From: Dyadobacter sp. NIV53
Lineage (GTDB): Bacteria > Bacteroidota > Bacteroidia > Cytophagales > Spirosomataceae
Assembly (NCBI RefSeq): GCF_019711195.1
Contig: NZ_CP081299.1
Location: 3,286,001-3,350,000, forward strand
Direction of reading: 5' to 3'
DNA: 64,000 nt
The notes beneath the pieces were generated by a model that worked only from the letters and a program-made list of their open reading frames with translations, was not told the DNA's origin and did not search any database. This document shows, piece by piece, positions 53,642 through 63,351 of this stretch; position 1 is the stretch's first letter, and the number at the start of each line of letters is the position of its first letter. Position numbers and translations under genes: made by a program.

Positions 53642-55465
53642 ATGGCAAACATCAAATCATTACGGGAAATCGATTTTCCGAGCCTCATACGTTCAGAATA
53701 CTTTCCTTCGCCGCTGGCCTGGGAAGACCAGGTCTTGTATTTTCTGCTACTGGACCGCTTCTCAGACGGGAATGAAAAAGGTTTTAGAGATAATAATGGA
53801 AATATTGTAACCACAGGCACTACACCGGCGTTTCAGCTTTCTGATTTTGAGAATGCCATTGTAACCGAAGAAGATGCCGCAGAATGGAGAGAAGCAGGCC
53901 AAAAATTTGTTGGAGGTACATTAAAAGGCTTAAAAAGTAAAATCGGATATCTGAAACGATTGGGAATTTCGGCAATCTGGATCAGCCCGGTTTTCAAGCA
54001 GGTTCCGTTCCTGGAATCTTATCACGGTTATGGAATTCAGGATTTCCTGGACATTGAACCCCGTTTCGGAACAACGCAGGATCTGATTGATGTAGTGCAG
54101 ACGGCACATGAAAACGGGATTTTTGTCATACTGGATATCATTCTTAATCATTCCGGTGATGTATTTGCTTATCAGAATGATGAAGAACCCGTTTATGACA
54201 ACAGCAAAACGTTTCCTGTTAAAGGATTCCGAGATGCCCTGGGTGAGGCTAATCTTCCATTTGCTGCTATTGATGATGCACTTTTTCCGGACGCCGGTAT
54301 CTGGCCAAAAGAACTCCAGTCATCCAATTCTTTTACCAAAAAAGGTGAAATAAGAAACTGGGACAGCCATCCCGAATTTTTGGAAGGCGACTTTTTTTCA
54401 CTCAAAGATATTAATCACGGAAATGGCAATGTAGATAGTTTTCAACCTTCCCAGGCATTAATTGATATTACAGAAGCTTATAAATACTGGATTGCCGCAA
54501 CGGACATTGATGGTTTCAGGATTGATACAGTCAAACACATGGAACTGGGTGCAACCCGTTATTTTTCATCGGTGATCAGGGAATTTACTATGTCTATCGG
54601 CAAAGAAAATTTTTACCTGATCGGTGAAATTACAGGCGGAAGGCAAAGAGCTTTTGAAACGCTGGAAATTACGGGATTAAATGCTGCTTTGGGGATTGAT
54701 GACATACCCGATAAACTGGAATACGCAGTTAAAGGTTTCCGCAGCCCATCCGAATATTTCAGTTTGTTCAGAAATTCAGAACTTGTTCAAAAGGAATCAC
54801 ATATCTGGTTCAGGAATAAAGTCGTAACCTTGTTTGATGATCATGATCAGGTCAGGAAAGGTGACCAGAAAGCGCGTTTTTGTGCCGAAGCATCAGGTAT
54901 TGAATTGCTTATTGCTGTGATGGGCCTTAACCTTACTTCATTGGGTATTCCATGTCTATATTACGGAACAGAGCAGGCATTTGACGGAGAAGGCGGCAAC
55001 GACCGTTATATCCGGGAATCAATGTTTGGAGGAAGTTTTGGCGCTTTCAGAACAAAAAACGTACATTTCTTTAAAGAAGATAATCTATGGTATCCTGAAA
55101 TTGCCAAGATTCTAAAAGTAAGAAAACAGCATCTTCCATTGCGAAGAGGCAGGCAATACCTGCGTCAGATTTCCATTAATGGTACTGATTTCAGCTTTCC
55201 GGTTTTTTCAGGAAATCATTTAAATTCTATTATTGCGTGGTCGAGGATTTTAGATAAAAAAGAAGTTCTATGTGCTATTAATACAGACACAGAAAATGAA
55301 ACAATTGCTTATGTAACGATAGATCACGGCTTACACGCGATTGATTCCAAATTAAAATGTTTGTATGCGTCAGGAACAAGTCCGAATGAACTGGGTGTGG
55401 AACTCAGGAATGGAAAAGCGATAAGGGTAACGATCCCACCTTCGGGTTTTGTAATTTATGGGTAA
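53642..55465 (+). CDS. alpha-amylase family glycosyl hydrolase (GH13)
   Basis: Start ATG 53642 gives MANIKSLREIDF and 607 residues without a signal peptide. GH13 regions are visible: VLYFLLLDRFSDG, VILDIILNHSG, DGFRIDTVKHMEL with the nucleophile Asp, FYLIGEITGG with the acid/base Glu, and FDDHDQVRKG with the third Asp. The N-terminal (DWADLQ-like) region and C-terminal beta domain are typical. It would act on alpha-glucans in the cytoplasm. It is flanked by a terminator and convergent with a lipoprotein gene. Confidence 0.92.
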   Translation: MANIKSLREIDFPSLIRSEYFPSPLAWEDQVLYFLLLDRFSDGNEKGFRDNNGNIVTTGTTPAFQLSDFENAIVTEEDAAEWREAGQKFVGGTLKGLKSKIGYLKRLGISAIWISPVFKQVPFLESYHGYGIQDFLDIEPRFGTTQDLIDVVQTAHENGIFVILDIILNHSGDVFAYQNDEEPVYDNSKTFPVKGFRDALGEANLPFAAIDDALFPDAGIWPKELQSSNSFTKKGEIRNWDSHPEFLEGDFFSLKDINHGNGNVDSFQPSQALIDITEAYKYWIAATDIDGFRIDTVKHMELGATRYFSSVIREFTMSIGKENFYLIGEITGGRQRAFETLEITGLNAALGIDDIPDKLEYAVKGFRSPSEYFSLFRNSELVQKESHIWFRNKVVTLFDDHDQVRKGDQKARFCAEASGIELLIAVMGLNLTSLGIPCLYYGTEQAFDGEGGNDRYIRESMFGGSFGAFRTKNVHFFKEDNLWYPEIAKILKVRKQHLPLRRGRQYLRQISINGTDFSFPVFSGNHLNSIIAWSRILDKKEVLCAINTDTENETIAYVTIDHGLHAIDSKLKCLYASGTSPNELGVELRNGKAIRVTIPPSGFVIYG

Positions 55466-55487
55466 AATAGGCAGGAATTATAATTAA

Positions 55488-55507
55488 CCCCGGGTACAAA
55501 CCCGGGG
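55488..55507. terminator. bidirectional terminator
   Basis: A perfect 8-bp GC-rich stem, CCCCGGGT at 55488-55495 with ACCCGGGG at 55500-55507 and loop ACAA, lies between two convergent genes. Confidence 0.75.
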
Positions 55508-55519
55508 CAATTGGGTATC

Positions 55520-56524
55520 TTAGTAAGTAAGCTTATAAACTTTGCCTAATGCGGAAGAAACCATGAAATATGTCTTGTCACCAGTCCTTTCGATATCAGT
55601 TGGCATCATGATGTTTTCAAGTAATGCTATTCCGTTTCCATCAGAAACCTTTCCGGTATTTGGTGCAAATCCGGTAGCCGGTGAAAACTGAGCGAATTGG
55701 ATAACCAACGGACTGTTCGAAGGAGTAAGAGTGATATCTGTCAGCATTGTATATCCGCTTTTGTATAATGAAGGAGTTCCAGCCGCATTTAGCTGATATA
55801 TAGCTGCGTTACCCTCCACAAAAGGAAATCCTGACAAAGCACTGACCAGGAATTTTGTGCCGTCGTAAGTAATTCCGGTTGGTACAAAATCAACCATTGG
55901 CGGGCCAACGCCAGTTGAATTCGGGAACTGCGGAAATTCTGAAAATACACTCAAATCTCCATTGGCTTTTCTGCGTATGATGGCATTGGCAGCAGCATCT
56001 GTAAAGAATAAATCACCGTCAATTCCCCAGGTCAGATTATATAAATGTGATTCGCCGGTGTCAATAATAAAATCGTGATCAAGAACGAACTGTCCTATAT
56101 TTTCACTGCTTAGTGTACTAGCCTGAATCGGTGCATCTCCCGGCTCAAAACCTGAAACATCAACGATATACAGGAAACCGCCCCGTCCTTGTACAATATA
56201 TAATTTTCCATCTTTATATTTTAAATGTGTTAGTCCGTCAGGGAGGCCCTCTTCTTCACTTATTTCTGACGTAAAACCAACAATAGCCGGATAAACAGCT
56301 CCGTCCGGAGTGATAAGTGAAACCTGTCCGTCGTTTTCGCCGGTACCTACCTCCGTTACCCACAAATTATCGCCTTCGCCTTTTGTTACACCAAACGGTG
56401 TGACGAGGTCGCCGACAAATTCTTCGGAAGTTAGTATATCCGGTTCGGGAATATCATGATCTGTACATCCGGCCGTAAATAATAAAAAGAAAAAAGCAAT
56501 CTTTAAAAGATGTAAAGTTTTCAT
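55520..56524 (-). CDS. ScyD/ScyE-like beta-propeller lipoprotein
   Basis: A lipoprotein signal with lipobox FTAGC is followed by a 310-residue domain of repeated blades (FGVTKGEGDNLWVTEVGTG, GLTHLKYKDGKLYIVQGRG, NLTWGIDGDLFFTDAAANAI, VPTGITYDGTKFLVS) of NHL/SMP-30-type propellers as in ScyD/ScyE. ScyE names come from cyanobacterial scytonemin loci, but this family is widespread, so the function is open. It is secreted and likely surface-exposed. Confidence 0.88.
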   Translation of the reverse strand: MKTLHLLKIAFFFLLFTAGCTDHDIPEPDILTSEEFVGDLVTPFGVTKGEGDNLWVTEVGTGENDGQVSLITPDGAVYPAIVGFTSEISEEEGLPDGLTHLKYKDGKLYIVQGRGGFLYIVDVSGFEPGDAPIQASTLSSENIGQFVLDHDFIIDTGESHLYNLTWGIDGDLFFTDAAANAIIRRKANGDLSVFSEFPQFPNSTGVGPPMVDFVPTGITYDGTKFLVSALSGFPFVEGNAAIYQLNAAGTPSLYKSGYTMLTDITLTPSNSPLVIQFAQFSPATGFAPNTGKVSDGNGIALLENIMMPTDIERTGDKTYFMVSSALGKVYKLTY

Positions 56525-56620
56525 AAAATACTGGTTATGGGTTTGATTTACTGTATTTTACGCGATATTAAGAAACTTATAGATTATCTGTTTATTTTAA
56601 GCAGTATTCTTATTATCCGG

Positions 56621-59600
56621 TTATTTTAAAGGTAAAAACAGCTCAACGCGCGTTCCCATATCGTTGTCTGTAATTTTGTAAGAAGTTTTGCTTTCGTATA
56701 AATTGCCCAATGCTGTAATTCTTTTGAGTGTTATATCAATCGGATTTTTATACACAGAATTACCGTTCATTTTTTTTGGTTCTTCTTTTTCAATCCCGCT
56801 GTGTTCTATAATAACTTTAAGAAGAGGTTTTTCACACTTCATGATAATTTTCAGCAGACTTTGCTTCTGCACCATTTCTACTGAACCATATGCTATTGCG
56901 TTTTCGACAAAGGGTTGTACCAGCAAAGGCGGGATCTGATTTTTGTTTTCCAGAAGAGCAGCATCTATGTCAAATTCAGTTCGAAAAATATAATTGTACC
57001 GTTCTTCTTCGAGCTGTACAAAAAGCTTCAATGCTGTAAGTTCATCTTCCACGCAAACCAATTCCTGTCTGCTGTTTTCCACGACTTTTCTTATAAGCTT
57101 TGAAAAAACCTGAATAAAATTTGTTGCTTCCCTTCTTCGGTTGGTTAGAACATATGTTTCAATCGTATTAAGGCCATCAAACACAAAGTCTGGATTGATG
57201 TTTGCTCTAAGAATTGCTGCTTCCGCTTCCGTCCGAATCTGTTTTATTTCCGCTTTCTGCTGCTCCTCTTTTCTGATTAATGCAATTTTGTATTTGTAAA
57301 TAAAGTATAAGATGCCTAAAAACAGTAAAAAAAGCAGTGTAATAAACCAGGTTGCTTTCCAGAAAGGTGGATGAATATGTATTTTTATGGCTGCCTCCTG
57401 TGGATTTTCAATTCCATCATTATTTGACCCTTTCACACGAAACGTGTAATCACCTGGTGGAAGATTGGTGTAATTTGCGGTCCTTCTGTTACCGGCATCT
57501 ATCCATCTTTTAGTAAGGCCCTGCATCTGGTACTTATAGCTATTCCTTTCTGAATTAGAAAAATTTAAAGCCGAAAACTCAAACGAAATATAATTCTGAT
57601 CATAGGGCAAACTGATCGCTTTAAGGTACGGAACCGCAATACTGTCGATATAAGCCTGATCCATTACTTTAATATTCGTAATCCTGACCGGGCCTGCAAA
57701 CTGATTGGAAGTAAGGCGGTCCGGCCTAAAAAAGCTGATCCCATTTACACCGCCAAAATATAGAGTGCCGTCATCTGCCATAAACGAGCAATTGGTATTA
57801 AATTCATTACTTTGAAGCCCGTCCGACGCATCATAATTCTTGAATGTTTTTTTAGCCGCATCGAAGGCAGTAAGCCCTTTATTTGTGGAAAACCAATAAA
57901 TCCCCTTTTTGTCTTTCAAGACTGTATATACCACATTATTAGGTAACCCGCTTGTTTCAGAAAACTGCCTTACAACAGCATTTGTCCTTTTGTCCAGCTC
58001 ATAAACACCGCAATCGGTACCAATCCAAAAAGTATGCCGGTCTTCATATACTGCCCTTATATTCGGACAGTCGATTTCGCTGGTTTTGTTAAATCTTATA
58101 ATCTTTTTTGTTTTAGCTGAATATTTCAGTAATCCATGGCCAATAGTTCCAAACCATATATCGCCTTCTGAATCTTCATAAATTAACCTGATGACATAAC
58201 CGGAAATAGCCTTTATTTCAGGCTGGTCATTCCAGTTTTTCCATTGCTCTGTCCGGCTGTCAAAACGGAACAGTCCGCGTTGCCCGCCTGTCCATATTTC
58301 ATCATTATTTAATGCTTGCACTGCATATAAGTAAACCAGTTCCTGCTGTCCCTCCCGAAATAAAGATTTGAAATGCTGGGTTTCAGGATCGAATCTGCAA
58401 AGGCCTTTTCCCAAAGCAAGCCATAAATCGCCTGTTTTATCAGCAGAAATGTCATATACTTCGTTGTGCAGCAGGCTCTTGATATTGCCAGGATTACTTT
58501 TATATATTTTAAATTGATTGAGAACAGGATCGAATCGCGTGAGGCCTCCGGACTGCGTCCCAAAATATAAATAGTTTTTATGGCCATAAATTTTGAAAAC
58601 CATATTGTCCGAAAGCGACTGGTCAGGTTTATCTTCGTTTTTGCGTATCAATCCAAACTGATACTTTCGGGGATCATATTTTTCAAACCCTCGTCCACTA
58701 ACTCCAATCCAGACATTGTTTTGACGGTCTTCATAAAATGACAGAATATAATCATCGGAAAGGCTAAGCGGTTCGGTTTCCTGGTGTAATACATGTATAA
58801 AATTTTGATCAGCCGGATGATAAACAGAAATTCCTCCGGTTCGGGTGCCAATCCATATCCTGCCTTTGGAATCCTCCATTACTCTCGTAATTTCATTGCC
58901 GCTCAGGTTATAGGGGCGGCTTCCCTTCGTAAAATGTTTTTGTAAAATTAAGTTACCACTTCGGTTTTCAAGCAGAAAAAGGCCGTCTTCATAAGTACCA
59001 GCCCATATTTGATTTTGAGTATCGGCGAGTACAGTTCTGAATATTGTTTTTTTTGACAATCCCAGAACCTCATTCATTTTTAGCGGCACAAATTTCTGCC
59101 TGCTTCCGTCCAGTTTAAAAATATCATCGTCAGTAGCTACAAAAACACTGCCATCTTTGCCTTCTGTTATATCAATCAGTCTGTTGGAAAATATAGGATA
59201 ATGCCTGATTGCCTTATTTGCGGTTTCAAAGTAAAATGCACCATTTTCGTCTGTTAATATCCAGATATTCATCAACTTATCCATCATCAAAAGTTTGACA
59301 GACACGCTTTGCAACAAATGATCTTTCCCTAAGAACTGATGAAACCCTTTAAAACTATCTTTTTCAGAATTGTAAATATTTAACCCTTTGATGGTACCAA
59401 CCCACAAATGCCCTTTTTTGTCATCTAATAGAGTCTGAATAAAATTGGAATTAGTTTGTCCGGTTTTATAAACTTTAAAATCATATCCATCAAACCGGTT
59501 CAGCCCGTCCTGTGTTCCGAACCACATAAAACCATCAAACTGAACCGATGTATAACCGCTACCCTGCGACAAACCTCTGTCCTGCGAATAATGCTCAAAG

Positions 59601-59677
59601 TAAATCTGGTCTGTATTTTGGGCCAGGCAGCTTAACCCAATCAAACAAGTGATAGCAAGTAACAGACGCTGAGCCAT
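56621..59677 (-). CDS. two-component propeller sensor protein with degenerate His_kinase domain
   Basis: The 1018-residue protein has a Sec signal, a seven-bladed two-component-regulator propeller region in repeats such as MWFGTQDGLNRFDGYDF and IWIGTRTGGISVY, a Y_Y_Y domain (NSYKYQMQGLTKRWID), one transmembrane helix (WFITLLFLLFLGILYFIYKY), and a LytS-type His_kinase domain. That domain has NPDFVFDGLN where active members have NPHFxFNxLN, so the phospho-acceptor His is Asp830 (codon 57188-57190). The N box PPLLVQPFVENAIAYGS is kept, but the G box is weak. It is probably a signalling pseudo-kinase. No response regulator is adjacent. Confidence 0.85.
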   Translation of the reverse strand: MAQRLLLAITCLIGLSCLAQNTDQIYFEHYSQDRGLSQGSGYTSVQFDGFMWFGTQDGLNRFDGYDFKVYKTGQTNSNFIQTLLDDKKGHLWVGTIKGLNIYNSEKDSFKGFHQFLGKDHLLQSVSVKLLMMDKLMNIWILTDENGAFYFETANKAIRHYPIFSNRLIDITEGKDGSVFVATDDDIFKLDGSRQKFVPLKMNEVLGLSKKTIFRTVLADTQNQIWAGTYEDGLFLLENRSGNLILQKHFTKGSRPYNLSGNEITRVMEDSKGRIWIGTRTGGISVYHPADQNFIHVLHQETEPLSLSDDYILSFYEDRQNNVWIGVSGRGFEKYDPRKYQFGLIRKNEDKPDQSLSDNMVFKIYGHKNYLYFGTQSGGLTRFDPVLNQFKIYKSNPGNIKSLLHNEVYDISADKTGDLWLALGKGLCRFDPETQHFKSLFREGQQELVYLYAVQALNNDEIWTGGQRGLFRFDSRTEQWKNWNDQPEIKAISGYVIRLIYEDSEGDIWFGTIGHGLLKYSAKTKKIIRFNKTSEIDCPNIRAVYEDRHTFWIGTDCGVYELDKRTNAVVRQFSETSGLPNNVVYTVLKDKKGIYWFSTNKGLTAFDAAKKTFKNYDASDGLQSNEFNTNCSFMADDGTLYFGGVNGISFFRPDRLTSNQFAGPVRITNIKVMDQAYIDSIAVPYLKAISLPYDQNYISFEFSALNFSNSERNSYKYQMQGLTKRWIDAGNRRTANYTNLPPGDYTFRVKGSNNDGIENPQEAAIKIHIHPPFWKATWFITLLFLLFLGILYFIYKYKIALIRKEEQQKAEIKQIRTEAEAAILRANINPDFVFDGLNTIETYVLTNRRREATNFIQVFSKLIRKVVENSRQELVCVEDELTALKLFVQLEEERYNYIFRTEFDIDAALLENKNQIPPLLVQPFVENAIAYGSVEMVQKQSLLKIIMKCEKPLLKVIIEHSGIEKEEPKKMNGNSVYKNPIDITLKRITALGNLYESKTSYKITDNDMGTRVELFLPLK

Positions 59678-60027
59678 ATTATTGAAAATATTGTATTCTA
59701 ACAGTCCAATTAATGCGCAATTAATTTCACTAAAATTTCACAATTCCTGTAAGTATTTCTGGGAATATATTATTTACCGAACTCAAAACCTGCCCCTGAA
59801 AGATGGAATCGTACTTATCACAAATATGTATTTAAAATCCATAGTATTATAAAGTAAAATTACCCGATTTAATTAATCAGGTAATTTTACGTGTTATCTT
59901 GTTTTATTACCAAAACCAGATTTAACTATAAATATTATACGTTCTTAAAATTGAAGGATAAAAGACAGATTAATTACTAAACTGCTTTAAGTAATAATGC
60001 ATGTTCTTACTTGCGCTTGTCAAAACA
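59678..60027. other. 350-base spacer with a hairpin, no gene
   Basis: AT-rich upstream region of the propeller gene. An inverted repeat, GTAAAATTACC at 59854-59864 with 59880-59890, is a terminator-like stem for the sugar operon but lacks a T run. Nothing else is seen. Confidence 0.5.
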
Positions 60028-60795
60028 TTACTTTTCTTTCAAAACCATGAAAAGGGAACTACCGAATGGCGCAGTATGAAATATAGTTTCTTCAAGTGAC
60101 ATCATACGCAGTAGCAGGCTGTTGATAAAATTGCCGGGATAACTTACATCCGAGTCGGGCGTGGCAGTACTTAAATTCTCTTTTCTGATTTGACGGCGCT
60201 GCCAAATCCTTACTAACCATATTGGAAGGGATAGCAGAAATGGCCAGTACGTTTTGTATTTCACATTTAGATTGACCAATCCGAGGTACACTTCAAAATC
60301 TTCGAATGTAAACCTGCGTGAACTGCCGACAGCCAGATCGTGCGTGCCAGAAAATGCTTCAAATGCGTGAATATTGATCAGAATAATTCCATCTTTATTC
60401 AATCTTTTCCTGAATATTTTCAAAGCGCTAATGATCTCTGTGTCAGTCAGAAAATACAACGCATCGTTGCAGCAGATCACATCAAAAGTTTCATCGGGCC
60501 GAAAAGCGTTTACATTTTTGAGATCACCAAAACTCACATCCAGATCCCTGGCCAGTGAGAAATCTATGGCATGTTCGGAGAAATCAAAACCTGATATATT
60601 GTGATACCCTTTTTCCTTTAAAAACGAGAGCAGCCCGCCGGTTCCACACGCAGCATCCAGTATTTTGAGTCTGGGGTTAAAAACCTTAAAGTGATTTGTA
60701 ATCTGCAACAAAATTTTGCGGTGAAGTACCTGATACCACCACAGTTTTCGCTCTGCTTCATACATGCGCTGGTATTCAATTCTGTTATTTATCAT
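60028..60795 (-). CDS. class I SAM-dependent methyltransferase
   Basis: The 255-residue protein has the SAM-binding motif I LDAACGTGGLLSFL, followed by FDVICCNDALYFLTD (post motif region) and FRKRLNKDGIILINIHAFEAFSG. The C-terminal part contains hydrophobic patches (YWPFLLSLPIWLVRIWQ). It is the last gene of the surface-sugar operon and overlaps the GT2 gene by four bases. A sugar O- or N-methyltransferase is a likely role. Confidence 0.88.
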   Translation of the reverse strand: MINNRIEYQRMYEAERKLWWYQVLHRKILLQITNHFKVFNPRLKILDAACGTGGLLSFLKEKGYHNISGFDFSEHAIDFSLARDLDVSFGDLKNVNAFRPDETFDVICCNDALYFLTDTEIISALKIFRKRLNKDGIILINIHAFEAFSGTHDLAVGSSRRFTFEDFEVYLGLVNLNVKYKTYWPFLLSLPIWLVRIWQRRQIRKENLSTATPDSDVSYPGNFINSLLLRMMSLEETIFHTAPFGSSLFMVLKEK

Positions 60796-61712
60796 AGCGA
60801 CTGTGTACTGTTATACTTGATAACATACTGTGGCTGACCACTCTGCGCCATAAAACTTTTCCCAATATATTCACCCAAAACGCTCAGAAGTGTACATTGA
60901 ATTCCTCCAATAAAAATGAAAGCTGCTGTTACGACCTGCCAGCCTTTGGGGTCCGGGCCAACTATCCATTGTCCGAAAAGAAAAACCAGCATCAGAAATC
61001 CCAGGCCAAACAGCCCAAGGCCAACAGGCATGAACAGGCGGATCGGTAAAGAAGAATAGCAGAATAATATGTTGAGAAACAATGAAATAAGCTTTTTCCA
61101 GGTATAGTTAGAATTGCCTTTTTCCCTTTTCTGATGCGCCACTTTTACTGTTCCTATATTGCCGGTGATGCGAAAGATAAGGCCATCTATATACGGATAA
61201 GGTCCCTTATATTTAATAATTTCCTGCACTACTTCCTGTTTTAATAATTTGAAACTTGACAGGTACAAATCCCTGGGTTTGTTCAACAAGTAACTGGTGA
61301 GCCAGTTAACAAATTTACTTCCCATATTTCTGTGCATGGCATGCTGTTTTTTGGAGTAGTAAGTATAAACCACATCGAAATCACCGGTTTCGGCAGTAGT
61401 TACCAGTTTCAAAATTTCCTCCGGCGGATTTTGAAAATCATCATCAATCATCACGCAATATTCTCCAAATGCCCAATTGAGTCCGCACATCACTGCATTA
61501 AATTCTCCAAAATTCCGGCGAAGTGATATAAAACGCACATTGGAATTCTTTTGAGCTATTTCTTTACATACCGCTTCTGAACCGTCACGGCTGTTGTCAT
61601 TTACCAACACAATTTCAAAAGAGACAGTAACCAAAGCAGCCTGAAGACGGTCAATCAGGAGCCTGATCGAGTGTTCGCTGTTATAAACGGGTATAATAAC
61701 AGATAGCTTCAT
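60792..61712 (-). CDS. GT2-family glycosyltransferase (DPM1/ArnC-like)
   Basis: The 306-residue GT-A fold has SVIIPVYNSEHSIRLLIDRL, VNDNSRDGS and the metal-binding MIDDDFQNPPEEI, then two C-terminal membrane helices (LPIRLFMPVGLGLFGLGFLMLVFLF, VVTAAFIFIGGIQCTLLSVL). ArnC/DPM1-type enzymes transfer a sugar to undecaprenyl phosphate. It overlaps both neighbours by four bases, so it is tightly coupled to the aminotransferase upstream. Confidence 0.9.
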   Translation of the reverse strand: MKLSVIIPVYNSEHSIRLLIDRLQAALVTVSFEIVLVNDNSRDGSEAVCKEIAQKNSNVRFISLRRNFGEFNAVMCGLNWAFGEYCVMIDDDFQNPPEEILKLVTTAETGDFDVVYTYYSKKQHAMHRNMGSKFVNWLTSYLLNKPRDLYLSSFKLLKQEVVQEIIKYKGPYPYIDGLIFRITGNIGTVKVAHQKREKGNSNYTWKKLISLFLNILFCYSSLPIRLFMPVGLGLFGLGFLMLVFLFGQWIVGPDPKGWQVVTAAFIFIGGIQCTLLSVLGEYIGKSFMAQSGQPQYVIKYNSTQSL

Positions 61713-62803
61713 ATAGTATCAAACCGGTTAATACACTGAATAATATAAGTTACTTCTGAGTCCGTCAAAACCGGATGTAATGGAAGGCTAATCACCTGAT
61801 TGTGAATAAGTTCTGTAATGGGCAATTGCAAATGACTGAGATGGGAATAGGCGCGTTGCTGATGAATGGGCAAAGGATAATGTACATTGGTCTGTACACC
61901 GGCTTTTTCAAGATGCGCTATTAATACAGTTCTCTGAGGATGCCTTACTATAAATAAATGCCAGACGTCCTCATTGCGTTTGTCACCGGGTGGCAATATT
62001 AATTCCTGCAATTTTATTTCGTTTAGGTACCGACTGGCAATGTGCTTTCTCCGTTCATTATCCTTATCTAAAAAAGGAAGTTTAATGCTCAGAATGGCCG
62101 CCTGTATTTCGTCCAACCTGCTGTTTACCCCCTGGTAATCATTTTTATACTTTTCAACTGAACCGTAATTTCTCAGATAAGTAATTTTTTCAGCCAAATT
62201 TCTATCCGATGTTGTAACAGCCCCGGCATCTCCTAATGCTCCCAGATTTTTGGTCGGATAAAAACTGAAAGCGGTAGCATCTGCAATACTTCCTGTTTTC
62301 TTATTCTGGTAAATAGCTCCGTGAGCCTGCGCCGCATCAGTAATTACCTTTAAATTATAGCGGTTTGCAATTTCGAGAACTGGTTCCATTTCACAACTCC
62401 GGCCATAGAGATCAACCGTAATGATGGCTTTGCTAAGCGGTGTTATTTTCTCTTCGATTTTAGCAGGATCAAGCAGCATTGTAACCGGATCGGGCTCCAC
62501 AAATACAGGAATATGATGGAGATAGCTTACGGGCAGTACTGACGCGATATAAGTATTTGCAGGAACAATAATTTCGCTGCCAACAGGAAATTCAAACGCT
62601 TTTAATATTAATGTGATGGCATCCAGGCCATTGGCTGTTCCAATACAATACTCCGCTTCACAATAGGCTGCAAAATCTTTCTCAAATGTTTTCAGCTCAT
62701 TTCCCAAAATATACCAGCCTGACCTCAATACCCGTAAAGTCGCTTCCTCAATAGCTGGAAGGTAAGGTGCATTAATTTGATTTAAATCCAGAAACGGGAT
62801 CAT
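61709..62803 (-). CDS. DegT/DnrJ/EryC1/StrS-family aminotransferase (FdtB/QdtB-like)
   Basis: The 364-residue PLP enzyme starts IPFLDLNQINAPYLPAIEEATLRVL with ITVDLYGRSCEM and DAAQAHGAIYQNKKTGSIADATAFSFYPTKNLGALGDAGAV containing the PLP Lys (PTKNLG). It aminates a keto sugar. Together with the FdtA-like ketoisomerase it fits formation of a 3-amino-3,6-dideoxy sugar such as dTDP-Fuc3N or Qui3N. It overlaps the FdtA and GT2 genes by four bases each. Confidence 0.93.
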   Translation of the reverse strand: MIPFLDLNQINAPYLPAIEEATLRVLRSGWYILGNELKTFEKDFAAYCEAEYCIGTANGLDAITLILKAFEFPVGSEIIVPANTYIASVLPVSYLHHIPVFVEPDPVTMLLDPAKIEEKITPLSKAIITVDLYGRSCEMEPVLEIANRYNLKVITDAAQAHGAIYQNKKTGSIADATAFSFYPTKNLGALGDAGAVTTSDRNLAEKITYLRNYGSVEKYKNDYQGVNSRLDEIQAAILSIKLPFLDKDNERRKHIASRYLNEIKLQELILPPGDKRNEDVWHLFIVRHPQRTVLIAHLEKAGVQTNVHYPLPIHQQRAYSHLSHLQLPITELIHNQVISLPLHPVLTDSEVTYIIQCINRFDTI

Positions 62804-63186
62804 TGGGGAATTAGCTGATTCAGCATATAAGGCTGGTCGATATAATCCGACTGATCGTAATATTCGTTGGAAAGCACCAGAAGAATTGAATCCTCAGAAA
62901 AGGAATCCATAATATGCCAGTCTTTCGGTTCTAAAATAAGGCAGGAAGCAGGATTGTCAAGAAAAAAATATTCTTCATTTTCACCATCGTTAGAGTACAC
63001 ACGGCAACTCCCATGAAGGCAGACAAGTGCATTCCAGGTTTTGTGATGCCTATGCCCTCCTCTTTTTATTTCACTTGCCCCGTAAATGTAAAATACACGC
63101 TTGATTGTGCCAGGTATAATCTTTTCAAAAACTGTAAGATTACCGGCGCCAGAAGTAAAAGTATTCAACTCAACTAATTGTGGCAT
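62800..63186 (-). CDS. FdtA/QdtA-like sugar 3,4-ketoisomerase (cupin)
   Basis: The 128-residue single-cupin protein has the family motif RGGHRHHKTWNALVCLHGSCRVY and PASCLILEPKDWHIMDSFSEDSILLVLSNEYYDQSDYI. These residues are diagnostic of TDP-4-oxo-6-deoxy-D-glucose 3,4-ketoisomerases. Whether it makes the galacto (FdtA) or gluco (QdtA) product cannot be told. It begins the tightly overlapped part of the operon, 165 bases after the membrane protein gene. Confidence 0.9.
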   Translation of the reverse strand: MPQLVELNTFTSGAGNLTVFEKIIPGTIKRVFYIYGASEIKRGGHRHHKTWNALVCLHGSCRVYSNDGENEEYFFLDNPASCLILEPKDWHIMDSFSEDSILLVLSNEYYDQSDYIDQPYMLNQLIPQ

Positions 63187-63351
63187 ATTTAAAAATGTGT
63201 GTTAGGAGTTAGCTAAAAAGCCCGTATCAAATTCTAAGTTTTTTCTAACCTCATTGCAAGGTAAAAAGTTTTTTTATTTAAAATATCCTATATACGTAAC
63301 CTATTAAAAGTGACTAATCATTTCTTGGAATAGTTACTTAAAATTAATAAT

